This document shows positions 46,952-55,367 of a DNA stretch of 59,462 nucleotides, piece after piece (position 1 is the first letter of the stretch; every line of letters starts with the position of its first letter). The position numbers were made by a program, and so were the translations under genes. Source of the stretch: Streptomyces yangpuensis (lineage in GTDB: Bacteria; Actinomycetota; Actinomycetes; Streptomycetales; Streptomycetaceae); assembly GCF_001005295.1 (NCBI RefSeq), contig NZ_LBMK01000002.1, forward strand, positions 393,849-453,310. The letters run 5' to 3'. The notes under the pieces are model-generated. The model was not told the origin of the DNA. It worked only from the letters and a program-made list of their open reading frames with translations, and made no database searches.

Positions 46952-48135
46952 GGCGCGCTCCGTCGGGTCAGGGTGAGCCGGGCGTATCCGGGGATCAGCA
47001 CCCGGCGGGCGGTGCGGCGGCCGGCGACCACGACCGGCCCGGCGGCGAGGACCGCGTCCAGTACCGCGCGGATCTGCGCCATGGCCAGCGGCATGCCGAT
47101 GCAGAAGTGGGGTCCGGCGCCGAACCACAGCCGGCGCAGCTCCGGCGGGTGGGGCCGGCCGGGGTCGAACCCGCCGTACGCGGCGGCGCACAGCAGGGTC
47201 GCGACGACGACCCGGTCGCCGGGGGCCACGGGCACTTTGCCGACCTCGGTGGCCCGCGCGACGCTGCGGAGCATCACAGGCGAGGGGACGGTGACCCGGA
47301 GGGCCTCCTCGATCACGGCGGCGGTGTCGGCCGTGCCGTCGCGGAGCCGGTCGAGGAGGCCGGTGTCGTGGCAGATCGCGATGAGCCGGGGGATGAAGGA
47401 CACCAGGGTCTCGGTGCCGGTGAGCAGGAACGCGCCGACCGCGCCGCGCGCCTCCTCCTCGGTGAGGCCGAGGCCGCGCAGCCGGCCGGGCAGGGTGTCG
47501 TCGCCCCCGCGCCGGTAGGCGTCCACGGCGGAGGCGGTGAGGCGCCCCAGCACCTCGCGGGCGTGCCGGATCTGCCGCGGGGGCAGGGAGTGCCGCCAGA
47601 GCCGTACCGCCTTGGTGACCTCCGAGGCGTCCGCGTGGGCGGCGGCGAACCGGTCCGGCTCGGCCGGCATGCCGGTGATCTCGCAGATGGCGGCGCCCGC
47701 GCAGGACTTGGCGACGGCGACGAGGTCGGCCTCCTCGCCCGCCGCGAGCCGCCGGGTGAGGCCGGCGAGCTGCTGGGCCAGCACCCGGTCGCAGAGCCCG
47801 GTGACATACCCGGGGGTGAAGAGGCCCGAGAGGCGGCGGCGCAGCGCGGTGTGGTCGGCCCCCTCCATGTTGAGCAGCACGGCGGGCCCGAGGACCGGGG
47901 TCCACAGGTCGGACGGGGAGCCGGGCCCGGTCTTGGTGAAGTGCGTGGTGTCGCAGAGGACGTCGCGTGCGAGGGCCGCGTCGCTGACGACGACGCCGAC
48001 GCGCGGGACGCGCACCACCGGGCCGCGGGCCGCGATGGAGCGGAGCAGGCGGTAGGCGACCGGGTGGGCGGAGGTCTGCACCCGGTGCTCCCACCGCTGC
48101 CAGCCGGCGTCGGGGACGGTGGCGAGCGTGGTCAT
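46948..48135 (-). CDS. Cytochrome P450 (first of two in the cluster)
   Basis: 395-residue soluble bacterial P450. Haem-binding loop FGAGPHFCIGM with the cysteine ligand near residue 345, ExxR in EEALRV, and the I-helix motif LLTGTETLVS, where Thr-Glu-Thr replaces the usual acid-alcohol pair order. Upstream SRS regions are generic, so the substrate is unknown. Start ATG 48135 overlaps the stop of the glycosyltransferase gene (ATGA). It probably hydroxylates or desaturates the acyl product, perhaps while bound to the cluster's carrier protein. Confidence 0.88.
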   Translation of the reverse strand: MTTLATVPDAGWQRWEHRVQTSAHPVAYRLLRSIAARGPVVRVPRVGVVVSDAALARDVLCDTTHFTKTGPGSPSDLWTPVLGPAVLLNMEGADHTALRRRLSGLFTPGYVTGLCDRVLAQQLAGLTRRLAAGEEADLVAVAKSCAGAAICEITGMPAEPDRFAAAHADASEVTKAVRLWRHSLPPRQIRHAREVLGRLTASAVDAYRRGGDDTLPGRLRGLGLTEEEARGAVGAFLLTGTETLVSFIPRLIAICHDTGLLDRLRDGTADTAAVIEEALRVTVPSPVMLRSVARATEVGKVPVAPGDRVVVATLLCAAAYGGFDPGRPHPPELRRLWFGAGPHFCIGMPLAMAQIRAVLDAVLAAGPVVVAGRRTARRVLIPGYARLTLTRRSAP

Positions 48136-48875
48136 CGGATGTCCACCACCTCGGGGCGGTAGCGGTGGTCCGCGTACCAGCCCAGGGTCCGGCGCAGGCC
48201 CCATTCGCGCACCCGGCGGGCGGAGCCCCGGACCCGTACGTCCCTGCGCAGGCCGTACGCCGTCGTCAGCAGCCGTACCGCGTTGACCAGGGCCCGGTCC
48301 TCGTGGACCTCCTCGATGGCGGTGCGGGGGAAGCCTCCGGCGCGGACGTATAGCCGGGCGGTGATCGCCATGTTGCAGCCGGGGGCCATGATGTACGGGC
48401 CGAGGTAGCCGGCGCCTCGGTTCCCGGGCCGGAACCGGCCGAACAGGGCGGCGACCTCGGTGGCGGCGACGAGCGCGGTGCGGCGCAGCGGGGGCAGCGG
48501 CGACTCGTCGGTGCGGGGCCTCAACTGCCCTGCGATCAGCTGCAGTCCGGTGCCGAAGGCGACGCGGATGCGGGCGGTCCAGTCGGGCGCCGGAAGGCAG
48601 TCGGCGTCGGTGCGGGCGAGGTGCGTGGCGCCGCGGGCGATGGCGTACCGCATGCCGGTGTCGGCCGCGGCGCCGGTGCCTTTCCGGGTTTCGTGGACGA
48701 CGTGCACGTCGCCGGGGAACGGGAAGGACCGGACGACATCGGCGGTGCCGTCCGTGGAGTTGTTGTCCACGACGACGAGGGAGAAGTCCCCGTCGGTCTG
48801 GGACGCGAGCGCGCGGAGCGTCGCCGTGATGCCGTGGGCCTCGTTGTACGCGGGGACCACCACCCAGAGATTCAC
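48132..48875 (-). CDS. GT2-family glycosyltransferase
   Basis: 247-residue GT-A fold enzyme. VVVPAYNEAHGI at the start and VVVDNNSTDGT (about residues 34-44) are family 2 hallmarks; the metal-binding DAD is at residues 90-92, and EEVHEDRALV supplies the late acidic base. No membrane helices are evident, so it is cytosolic. Donor and acceptor unknown: polyprenyl-phosphate mannose synthases and antibiotic glycosyltransferases share this fold. GTG 48875 overlaps the ketosynthase stop (GTGA). It is the only glycosyltransferase in the cluster. Confidence 0.85.
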   Translation of the reverse strand: MNLWVVVPAYNEAHGITATLRALASQTDGDFSLVVVDNNSTDGTADVVRSFPFPGDVHVVHETRKGTGAAADTGMRYAIARGATHLARTDADCLPAPDWTARIRVAFGTGLQLIAGQLRPRTDESPLPPLRRTALVAATEVAALFGRFRPGNRGAGYLGPYIMAPGCNMAITARLYVRAGGFPRTAIEEVHEDRALVNAVRLLTTAYGLRRDVRVRGSARRVREWGLRRTLGWYADHRYRPEVVDIR

Positions 48876-49882
48876 AGCCGGATCACGCTCATTCCCATGC
48901 TGATGCCGCCGGCGAGACCCACCAGGGCGACCAGGTCGCCGGGGGCGGCCCGGCCGCTCTCGCGCGCCCGCAGCAGCTGGAGGGGCAGGCTCGCCGAGGC
49001 GGCGTTGCCGTGCTCGGTGATGGTGACGGGGATCTTGTCGAGGGGCAGGCCGAACCGGTCGGCGAGCTGTTCGAGGTACGGCTCGGACACCTGGTGGACG
49101 CAGACGGCGGCCATGTCGTGCCAGCCGAGACCGAGCCGCTCCAGGGTGTCGTCGAGAACCTGGGAGCCGAGCCGTTCGAAGGCGCGGCGCAGGCCCACGC
49201 CGTCGAGGCGGAAGTAGGTGTGCTCCTCGCCGCGCGGGTGGGCGGAGCCCCCGGAGGGCAGGGTGCCGACGTTCCAGGAGGCGGAGTCGGCGGCGAACCC
49301 GCAGCCGATGATGCCCGGTTCGGCGGACGCCTCGACGAGGAGGGCGGCGCCCGCGTCGGACAGGGTGTAGCCCGGTATCGAGGTGAGGTAGGTGCGCAGG
49401 TCGGGCACCGACCAGCGCACCGCCCGGGAGGGGGACTCGCCGCAGGCGATGAGGATACGGCGGTAGCGGCCCTGGGCGATGAGCGCGTGCGCGGTCTCCA
49501 GCGCGTTGAGCACACTGTTGCAGGCGTTCTTGACGTCGAAGGCGGGGCAGCGCAGGCCGAGGCGGTCGGCGGTCATGTGCGAGGTGGCGGGCTCGATCAT
49601 GTCCTGGCTGGCCGCGGCGAACAGGAGCAGGTCGATGTCGCCTGGGTCGGTGCCGGTGTCGGCGAGCAGCTTGCGCGCGGCGGCGGCGGCGACGTCGGAC
49701 GCCTGCCAGTCGTCGGGCATGACATGGGTCTGCCGTACGCCGGTCAGCCGGGTGACGAGGCCGGGCGGCGGGCGGAAGCCGGTGGAGGCGGCGGCGACGA
49801 GGCTCTCGGTGTCGGCCGCGGTGCGCAGGGTCTCCGGCAGGTGTACGGCGACTCCGGCGAGCCGGGCGTGGGGTGCGGGCAT
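48872..49882 (-). CDS. OleA-like ketosynthase III (thiolase-fold condensing enzyme)
   Basis: 336-residue FabH/OleA-type enzyme. The catalytic triad is C121 in KNACNSVLN, H263 in VHQVSE and N293 in EHGNAAS. The spacing Cys+142 to His and Cys+172 to Asn equals that of Xanthomonas OleA (C143, H285, N315, recalled) and not that of FabH (C112, H244, N274). OleA condenses two acyl-CoAs head to head into a beta-keto acid, so this enzyme may join two acyl chains. Start ATG 49882 after GGGAG; it is 14 bp downstream of the second P450 gene. The catalytic Glu117 of OleA is not placed with certainty. Confidence 0.82.
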   Translation of the reverse strand: MPAPHARLAGVAVHLPETLRTAADTESLVAAASTGFRPPPGLVTRLTGVRQTHVMPDDWQASDVAAAAARKLLADTGTDPGDIDLLLFAAASQDMIEPATSHMTADRLGLRCPAFDVKNACNSVLNALETAHALIAQGRYRRILIACGESPSRAVRWSVPDLRTYLTSIPGYTLSDAGAALLVEASAEPGIIGCGFAADSASWNVGTLPSGGSAHPRGEEHTYFRLDGVGLRRAFERLGSQVLDDTLERLGLGWHDMAAVCVHQVSEPYLEQLADRFGLPLDKIPVTITEHGNAASASLPLQLLRARESGRAAPGDLVALVGLAGGISMGMSVIRL

Positions 49883-49896
49883 GGACTGGTCTCCCG

Positions 49897-51069
49897 TCAG
49901 ACGAGTGTCACGGTGAGCCGCTCGTACGTGGGGATGACCACGCGGCGGCTGTAGCGTCGCTCGACGATCCGCCAGGGACGGCCGACGCCGGCCAGAGTCT
50001 CCAGCGTCCGGCCGATCTCCGCCTGGGCGATCGCGGAGCCGAGGCAGCGGTGCCGTCCGGCGCCGAACCACAGCTCCCGGTTGGCCGGCTCCGGTGGCCG
50101 GCCGAGCCGGAAGCCTCCGGTGAGGCTGTTGGCGGTGTAGTTGAGCAGGGTGATGCGTTCTCCGGCCCGGAGCGTGCGGCCGGCGAGGCGGACGTCGCCG
50201 CGTACGGTTCTGCCGATGACGGGAGCGGGGGCCGTCACGCGCAGTCCTTCGCGGACTGCGTCGGGGACGAGTTCGGGTGAGGCGAGCAGGCGGTGCTGGT
50301 CGCCGGTGTCGTGCAGCAGGGCGACGGTGCGGGTGATGGCGCTGGCCGCCGTCTCGGTCGCGGCGACCCCGACGAGGGCGGCCATCCCAGCGGTCTGGTG
50401 GGCGTCCAGGCCGGCTTCGCGGCAGCGGCCGACGAGGTGCTCGGTGGAGCCTGTGCGCCATTCGTTCTCGACGTGTCCGGTGAGGCGGGCGACGACGCGG
50501 CGGCCCCGGGCGACGGTCTCGTCGGTGAGGCCGGCACCGCCGGCGGCCTCCAGGGAGATGGCTGCGAGTTCACGGGCGGTGGCGAAGACCTTCTCGTATG
50601 CGGCGTCGTCGGTGCCGGACACGGGGACCCGCAGCAGCTCGGTGACGATGCGGCCGACGAGCGTGCGGCCCAGGGCGGCGACGTCGACGGGGCGGCCGGA
50701 GGCGAGGTGGATGCGGGTCTCGGCGAGCCTGGCTCCGATGACGCGGTCCACCAGGGCGCGGGCGGTCGTCTCGCCGAAGAGGTCGCGGGTGGCGGTGCGC
50801 AGGGCACGGTGTCCTTCGCCGTCGAAGAGGTCGTCGACCCAGTCGCCGAGGAGCTGGGCCCACAGCCGGCCGACGCCGCCGCGGTCCAGGACGGTGAAGT
50901 GCTCGGGGTCGGTGAGGACGGACCGCGCCGTCGCCGCGTCGGCGGTCACCCAGCCGATGCGCGGGATGTGCTTGAGGGGGCGGGCCATTCGGCCGGCGTG
51001 CAGCAGCAGGGGCAGTGCGGGACGGCTGGCTGCCAGCACGCGCAGTTCGTGGAATTCGGCGCGGTTCAT
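49897..51069 (-). CDS. Cytochrome P450 (second of two in the cluster)
   Basis: 390-residue bacterial P450. Haem loop WFGAGRHRCLGS with the cysteine near residue 341, ExxR in VREGLRV, I-helix VGVAATETAAS. The Trp-containing FGAG variant before the cysteine and the Asn/Thr-rich YTANSLTGGF segment are shared with the first cluster P450, so the two may have arisen by duplication. Start ATG 51069. A low-complexity gap of about 380 bp precedes it. Function probably oxidation of the acyl backbone. Confidence 0.87.
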   Translation of the reverse strand: MNRAEFHELRVLAASRPALPLLLHAGRMARPLKHIPRIGWVTADAATARSVLTDPEHFTVLDRGGVGRLWAQLLGDWVDDLFDGEGHRALRTATRDLFGETTARALVDRVIGARLAETRIHLASGRPVDVAALGRTLVGRIVTELLRVPVSGTDDAAYEKVFATARELAAISLEAAGGAGLTDETVARGRRVVARLTGHVENEWRTGSTEHLVGRCREAGLDAHQTAGMAALVGVAATETAASAITRTVALLHDTGDQHRLLASPELVPDAVREGLRVTAPAPVIGRTVRGDVRLAGRTLRAGERITLLNYTANSLTGGFRLGRPPEPANRELWFGAGRHRCLGSAIAQAEIGRTLETLAGVGRPWRIVERRYSRRVVIPTYERLTVTLV

Positions 51070-51447
51070 GGTGATCCATCTCGTCGTTGCGCGGTGCGGC
51101 GGACACGGCGAAGGGCCTGCCGGGCCTCCTCCGGGGCCCGGGGGAAGGTCGCGTGGAGGAGGTCCGGCAGGAGATCGGGCCCCCGGGTCCGGGGCGGCCT
51201 GGCGGTACGGGGAGGTCGGACGGCACGGCCGGAGCGGGCGGCCGGTGGAGGCCGGGTGGGCCGGGCGCGGCGGCCCGGGTGCGGTGGGGTGCGGACGGGC
51301 GCGGCGGCGGTGCGGCCGGGCGGCGCGGGCGGCACGGGCGGCCCGGGCGGTACGGGGGCGCGTGGACGGGCCCCAGGGGCCGGTGCGGGTGCCCGGCCCC
51401 GGGACGTGCCGCGCGGGCGCCGCCCCGGGGTGGGTGTGCGGCCGGGT
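51070..51447 (-). other. Low-complexity Pro/Arg-rich stretch within the operon
   Basis: The operon is otherwise gapless, but this 378-bp region between the DUF6506 and P450 genes has no confident gene. A minus-strand frame ends in an ATGA overlap with the P450 start (stop 51066-51068) and its last part (DLLPDLLHATFPRAPEEARQ...) resembles real coding sequence; a GTG start near 51320 would give a short Pro-rich peptide. It could be a small partner protein, a decayed gene or an untranslated spacer. Confidence 0.4.
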
Positions 51448-51759
51448 TCAGCCGGTCTGCGGCGGGAAGAGCGCGGCCATGCCGTCGATGGACTCCGGTC
51501 CGTACCCGACCGAACCGACCGGGATCCGGGACTTGGTGGCCTCGATGACCTTGGCCGTCCACACCGGCCCGAAGCCACCGCACAGCTCGATGAGCTGAAT
51601 GCCCTCGTCCACCAGCGCGGCCGCGACCTCGGGCCCCTGCGCCGGGTCGGCCATACCGACGATCACGGCACGGAACCCGTCCCGCTCGATCACCGTGCGG
51701 TCGCGGTCCGGGTCGAGCCCGCGTCCGGTGAAGAGGAACCCGAATGCGTCGAGTGCCAT
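51448..51759 (-). CDS. DUF6506 family protein
   Basis: 103 residues with an alpha/beta ferredoxin-like look: MALDAFGFLFTG, RDRTVIERDGFRAVIVGM, VDEGIQLIELCGGFGPVW (the conserved Glu-Leu-Cys-Gly-Gly block) and IPVGSVGYGPESIDG. DUF6506 genes are scattered in actinobacteria, often near metabolic clusters, and have no known activity; the invariant Cys and Gly-rich motif suggest ligand binding or catalysis. ATG 51759 has AAGGA 9 bases upstream. It sits between the carrier protein gene and the P450 block. Confidence 0.78.
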   Translation of the reverse strand: MALDAFGFLFTGRGLDPDRDRTVIERDGFRAVIVGMADPAQGPEVAAALVDEGIQLIELCGGFGPVWTAKVIEATKSRIPVGSVGYGPESIDGMAALFPPQTG

Positions 51760-51763
51760 GGTG

Positions 51764-52054
51764 TCAATTCCTTTCGGGAAGCGGTCGCAGCAGGGCCACG
51801 ACCTCGTCTGCCACTTCGGTCAGGGTGAGGCTGCCCAGTGCGCCGGCGCTCTCCAACTGTGCGCCGCACCACTTCTCCACGCCGGCGACGAGGACGGAGC
51901 TGGTCATGGAGTCGATACCGAAGGCGCTCAGCGGCACCTCCTCGTCGAGGTCCGAGGGCTCCATCTCCAGCAGTTCGCCCAGCAGTTGCTTCAGCCGCTC
52001 GGCCACGGCCTCCCGGGTGAAAGCCCCCTGCGCGGTGCTCTGGACGGCGCTCAC
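51764..52054 (-). CDS. Free-standing acyl carrier protein
   Basis: 96-residue PP-binding domain. The phosphopantetheine serine is S49 in FGIDSMTS. Helices 1-4 are recognisable and the protein has no extra domain. GTG 52054 overlaps the stop of the fatty-acyl-AMP ligase gene, so ligase and carrier are translated together. It should receive a fatty or polar acyl group from that ligase and present it to the P450s or other modifying enzymes. Confidence 0.88.
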   Translation of the reverse strand: MSAVQSTAQGAFTREAVAERLKQLLGELLEMEPSDLDEEVPLSAFGIDSMTSSVLVAGVEKWCGAQLESAGALGSLTLTEVADEVVALLRPLPERN

Positions 52055-53862
52055 GCGGCACCGCCCGTGCGCCGGCTGGACCACTGGGCCAGGGGCTGGA
52101 GGCGGCCGGACGTCACCTGCTCGGCGCACGCCCGCCGGCGGATCTTGCCACTGGTGGTGCGGGGCACCTTGTTGCGTGGCACGGCGTAGACGCTGACCGC
52201 GGTGGGCAGGACCTTCGCCACGGCGATACCGGCCGCCCGTACGGCGACGGCCAGAACCTCCGGGTCGCGCTCGATGGTCTCCACGACCACCGCCACGCCC
52301 TTGTCGTCCTCGCTCAACGGCCAGGCGGCGGCCCGCTGCTGGGCGAAGGCGGGGTGCGCGTCCAGCGCGACGGCCTCGGCGTCCTGCGGGAAGTAGTTCT
52401 CGCCGCCGATGATCAGTACGTCCTTGATCCGGCCGGTGATGAACAGCTCGCCGCCGTCGAGGAACCCGAGGTCGCCGGTGCGTACGTAGGTCCGGCCGGA
52501 CTCTTCACCGTCCGTACCGGCGAGGCGGGCGGCGAAGATGTCCGCCGACTCCTCCTCGCGGCGCCAGTAGCCGCCGCAGTTGCCCGGGGAGTCCACCCAG
52601 ATCTCGCCGACGACCCGGTCGGCCAGCGGCCGGTGCGTCTGCGGGTCCACGATGGCGACGCGCACGTCGTCCACCACCGTCCCGCAGCCGACGAGCTCGA
52701 TGCCCTCGTCCGCGACGGTGGTCACCACCGCCTTGCCCTCGGCCAGCGCCTCGCGGTCGTAGAGGCCCACGACGGTCGGGACCAGCGAGGGCGTCAGGCT
52801 CACCGCGAGAGTGCACTCGGCGAGGCCGAAGCCGGGCGAGAAGACCTCCTCGCGGAAGAAGCTCGGCCGGAACGCCTCGGCGAACCGGCGCTGGGTGGCG
52901 GCGCGCACGGGCTCGGAGCCGTTGACGGCGACCCGCCAGGTCGACAGATCGATCGCGGCGCGCTCCTGCGCCGGTATCCGGTTGACGCAGATGTCGTACG
53001 CGAAGTCGGGCGCGGCGGTGAAGACGTCCTCCTCGGCGGAGATGGCGCGCAGCCACACCCGGGGGTCGCGCACGAAGGTGGCCGGTTCCATGGTGACGGT
53101 GGTGGCACCGGACACCAGCGGCAGGACGACCGCCGTGCACAGGCCCATGTCGTGGAAGAACGGCAGCCAGCTGACGATGGTGGTGGTGGGCTCCACCTCG
53201 CAGCGGTCGCGCATGGCGGCCTGGTTCGCCACCAGGTTGCCGTGGCCGACGACGACACCGCGCGGGTCGCCGGTGGATCCGGAGGTGTACTGGAGGAGCG
53301 CGGTGGCCGCCGGGTCGAGCGCCAGCGGGTCGGGCAGGGCGGCGGTGTCACCCGGCTCGCCCTCCGGGCGGCGCACGGCGACCCACTCCACGCCGGGCGC
53401 CAGATCGTCGCCGGCGTCCTCGGCGTCCTGCTGGGTGGAGACGAGCACCGCGCACGGCGTGCAGTCGCCGCAGATCGCGGAGAGCCGCTCGGCGCGGGAG
53501 GTGGTGCCGGTCCGGGCCGCGGCGCGGAAGGCGGGCACCGGTACGGCGATCATGCCGGCGTACAGGCAGCCCAGGAAGCCGATGTGGAAGTCGAGCCCCG
53601 GCAGGGCGGGGACGATCACCCGGTCGCCGGGGCGGCCGGTCCGGCGCAGCGCGGCGGCGAGTGCGCGGGCGTGCCGGTCGAGTTCGACGGGGGTCAGGGT
53701 CTCGATCACCTCGCCGGCCGCGTCCAGGGCGGTGACCAGGGCGCGGTCGGCGTCCGGGCCCTGGGTGCGGGCGATGAGGGCTTCGACGATGGTGCGGGCA
53801 TCCCGGCCGGTGTGCGCCTCGGCCGGCGCGCGGGTGGCGGTCGCCTCGGTGGGCGTGTTCAC
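52051..53862 (-). CDS. Fatty-acyl-AMP ligase (FAAL-type adenylate-forming enzyme)
   Basis: 603-residue FAAL-type enzyme. It adenylates an acid and loads it onto a carrier protein, not CoA. Motifs: YTSGSTGDPRGVV, SWLPFFHDMGL (FAAL family marker), FGLAECTLAVS, GNCGGYWRREEESADIFAARL (longer loop typical of the FAAL insertion), and TGDLGFLDGGELFITGRIKDVLIIGGENYFPQD. The C-terminal lysine is in TSGKIRRRA. I prefer GTG 53862 with GAGGAG 10 bases upstream; ATG 53880 overlapping the purF stop is the alternative. Partner carrier is the adjacent ACP gene. Confidence 0.88.
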   Translation of the reverse strand: MNTPTEATATRAPAEAHTGRDARTIVEALIARTQGPDADRALVTALDAAGEVIETLTPVELDRHARALAAALRRTGRPGDRVIVPALPGLDFHIGFLGCLYAGMIAVPVPAFRAAARTGTTSRAERLSAICGDCTPCAVLVSTQQDAEDAGDDLAPGVEWVAVRRPEGEPGDTAALPDPLALDPAATALLQYTSGSTGDPRGVVVGHGNLVANQAAMRDRCEVEPTTTIVSWLPFFHDMGLCTAVVLPLVSGATTVTMEPATFVRDPRVWLRAISAEEDVFTAAPDFAYDICVNRIPAQERAAIDLSTWRVAVNGSEPVRAATQRRFAEAFRPSFFREEVFSPGFGLAECTLAVSLTPSLVPTVVGLYDREALAEGKAVVTTVADEGIELVGCGTVVDDVRVAIVDPQTHRPLADRVVGEIWVDSPGNCGGYWRREEESADIFAARLAGTDGEESGRTYVRTGDLGFLDGGELFITGRIKDVLIIGGENYFPQDAEAVALDAHPAFAQQRAAAWPLSEDDKGVAVVVETIERDPEVLAVAVRAAGIAVAKVLPTAVSVYAVPRNKVPRTTSGKIRRRACAEQVTSGRLQPLAQWSSRRTGGAA

Positions 53863-53876
53863 TGCTGGGGTTCTCC

Positions 53877-55367
53877 TCATTCGGCGGTGCCTTGGGATGC
53901 AAGGGCGGTGGTGGTGCCGGCGCCCGGCGCGGCGGCTGCCGGCCCGGTGGCGCAGGCCGGTGCGGGGAAGGCCCCGGCGGGGGTGGCGGTCGGGTAGCGG
54001 CCGGTCAGGCAGGCGGTGCAGTAGCCGGAGCGGTCGCCCCCGGCGGCTTCGAGCAACCGGTCCAGCGAAAGGAACGCCACGCTGTCGCAGTCCAGTTGCC
54101 CGGCCAGCTCCGTCATCGACAGCCGGGCGGCGAGCAGCTCCTCGGGGCGCCCGGTGTCGATGCCGTAGAAGCAGGGCCAGCGGTACGGCGGTGAGGCGAC
54201 GCGCAGGTGGACCTCCAGCGCCCCGGCGTCGCGGAGCATCCGCGCCACGGTGCGCATGGTGGTGCCGCGGACCAGCGAGTCGTCCACCAGGACCACCCGG
54301 CGGCCGGCGACCGCCGCCGGGACGGGGCTGAGCTTGCGCCGTACGGCGTGGTGGCGGGCCTCCTGGTCGCGGGCGATGAAGCTGCGCCCGCCCTGGCCGG
54401 GCCGCAACAGCCCCTGGACGACGGTCAGTCCGGCGCGCTCGGCGTACCCGTCGGCCGCGACGCGCGCGGTCTCCGGGGTGGCCACGACCACCGGCCGCGG
54501 CGAGCCGTCCACCGGAGCGTGGTCCGCGAGCGCCTGGCCGGCCCGGAAGCGCGCCTGGTAGACGCTGCGCCCGGACAGGTGGGAGTCGGCGCGGGCGAAG
54601 TACACGTACTCGAAGAGGCAGGCGGCGGTCTTGGCGTCGGGCACCTCGAGCCGGCTGCTCGCCGTGCCCTGCGGGCCGATCGACAGCACCTCGCCGGGCT
54701 CCAGTTCCCGCACCACGTCGCCGCCGACGGCGGTGATCGCGGCGGTCTCCGAGGCCAGCAGCCAGGTGTCGCCCCGCCGGCCCACCGCGAGCGGCCGGAA
54801 GCCGTGCGGGTCGCGGACGCCGTACAGCCGGTGCCCGTCGGACACCACCAGGGCGTAGGCGCCCTTCAGCCCGGGGAGCACCGCGTGGAGCGCGGCCACG
54901 GTGTCGAGGCCCTTCTCCACGCGGGCGGCCAGCAGCAGGCGGGTCAGCAGCTCGCTGTCGGTGAACCACTGGCCCAGGCCGACGGCGTCCGCCCCCGGCG
55001 CGGTGTGCGGGTCGACGAGCGTGCCGTTGTGGGCGAGGGCCAGCGGCGGCCGGTCGAGCACGACCGGCTGCGCCCCGGCCAGCGCGTCGCGCGTGCCGTG
55101 GGTGGCGTACCGGACGTGGCCGACCGCCACCGGGCCGAGGGGCAGCCCCTCCAGGTCCGGCAGGGCCTCCGCGACGGTCCCGGCGCCGTGCCGGGCGACC
55201 AGGGCGTCCCCGATGCCGACGGCGATGCCCGCGCTCTCCTGCCCGCGGTGCTGGAGCGCGACGAGCATCTCCCGTACCACGGCGGCGTGGTGGCCCGCGG
55301 GGCCCCAGACGCCCGCGACACCGCAGGCTTCCCTGGGCTTGTCCGCGTCCATATGGTCGCCGTTCAC
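53877..55367 (-). CDS. purF: PurF-like amidophosphoribosyltransferase
   Basis: 496-residue enzyme for the first step of purine synthesis (PRPP plus glutamine to phosphoribosylamine). Glutaminase: propeptide of 14 residues, catalytic C15 in EACGVAG, then HVRYATHG, AHNGTLVD and FTDSELL. Phosphoribosyltransferase motif: VVLVDDSLVRGTT. Four cluster cysteines fit the Bacillus type: AACLFEYVYFARADS, YRWPCFYG and CTAC. It looks divergent from housekeeping Streptomyces PurF as I recall it (different N-terminus, shorter loops, Ala/Pro tail), suggesting a cluster-borne copy. Start GTG 55367 in a GTGA overlap; ATG 55352 is possible. Flanked by secondary-metabolism genes on both sides. Confidence 0.88.
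   Translation of the reverse strand: MNGDHMDADKPREACGVAGVWGPAGHHAAVVREMLVALQHRGQESAGIAVGIGDALVARHGAGTVAEALPDLEGLPLGPVAVGHVRYATHGTRDALAGAQPVVLDRPPLALAHNGTLVDPHTAPGADAVGLGQWFTDSELLTRLLLAARVEKGLDTVAALHAVLPGLKGAYALVVSDGHRLYGVRDPHGFRPLAVGRRGDTWLLASETAAITAVGGDVVRELEPGEVLSIGPQGTASSRLEVPDAKTAACLFEYVYFARADSHLSGRSVYQARFRAGQALADHAPVDGSPRPVVVATPETARVAADGYAERAGLTVVQGLLRPGQGGRSFIARDQEARHHAVRRKLSPVPAAVAGRRVVLVDDSLVRGTTMRTVARMLRDAGALEVHLRVASPPYRWPCFYGIDTGRPEELLAARLSMTELAGQLDCDSVAFLSLDRLLEAAGGDRSGYCTACLTGRYPTATPAGAFPAPACATGPAAAAPGAGTTTALASQGTAE

Noticed and set aside
54000..55367. PurF as asparagine synthase or GlmS
   Set aside because: It has a PRPP-binding VVLVDDS motif and four iron-sulfur cysteines, typical of PurF only; no SIS or synthetase domain.
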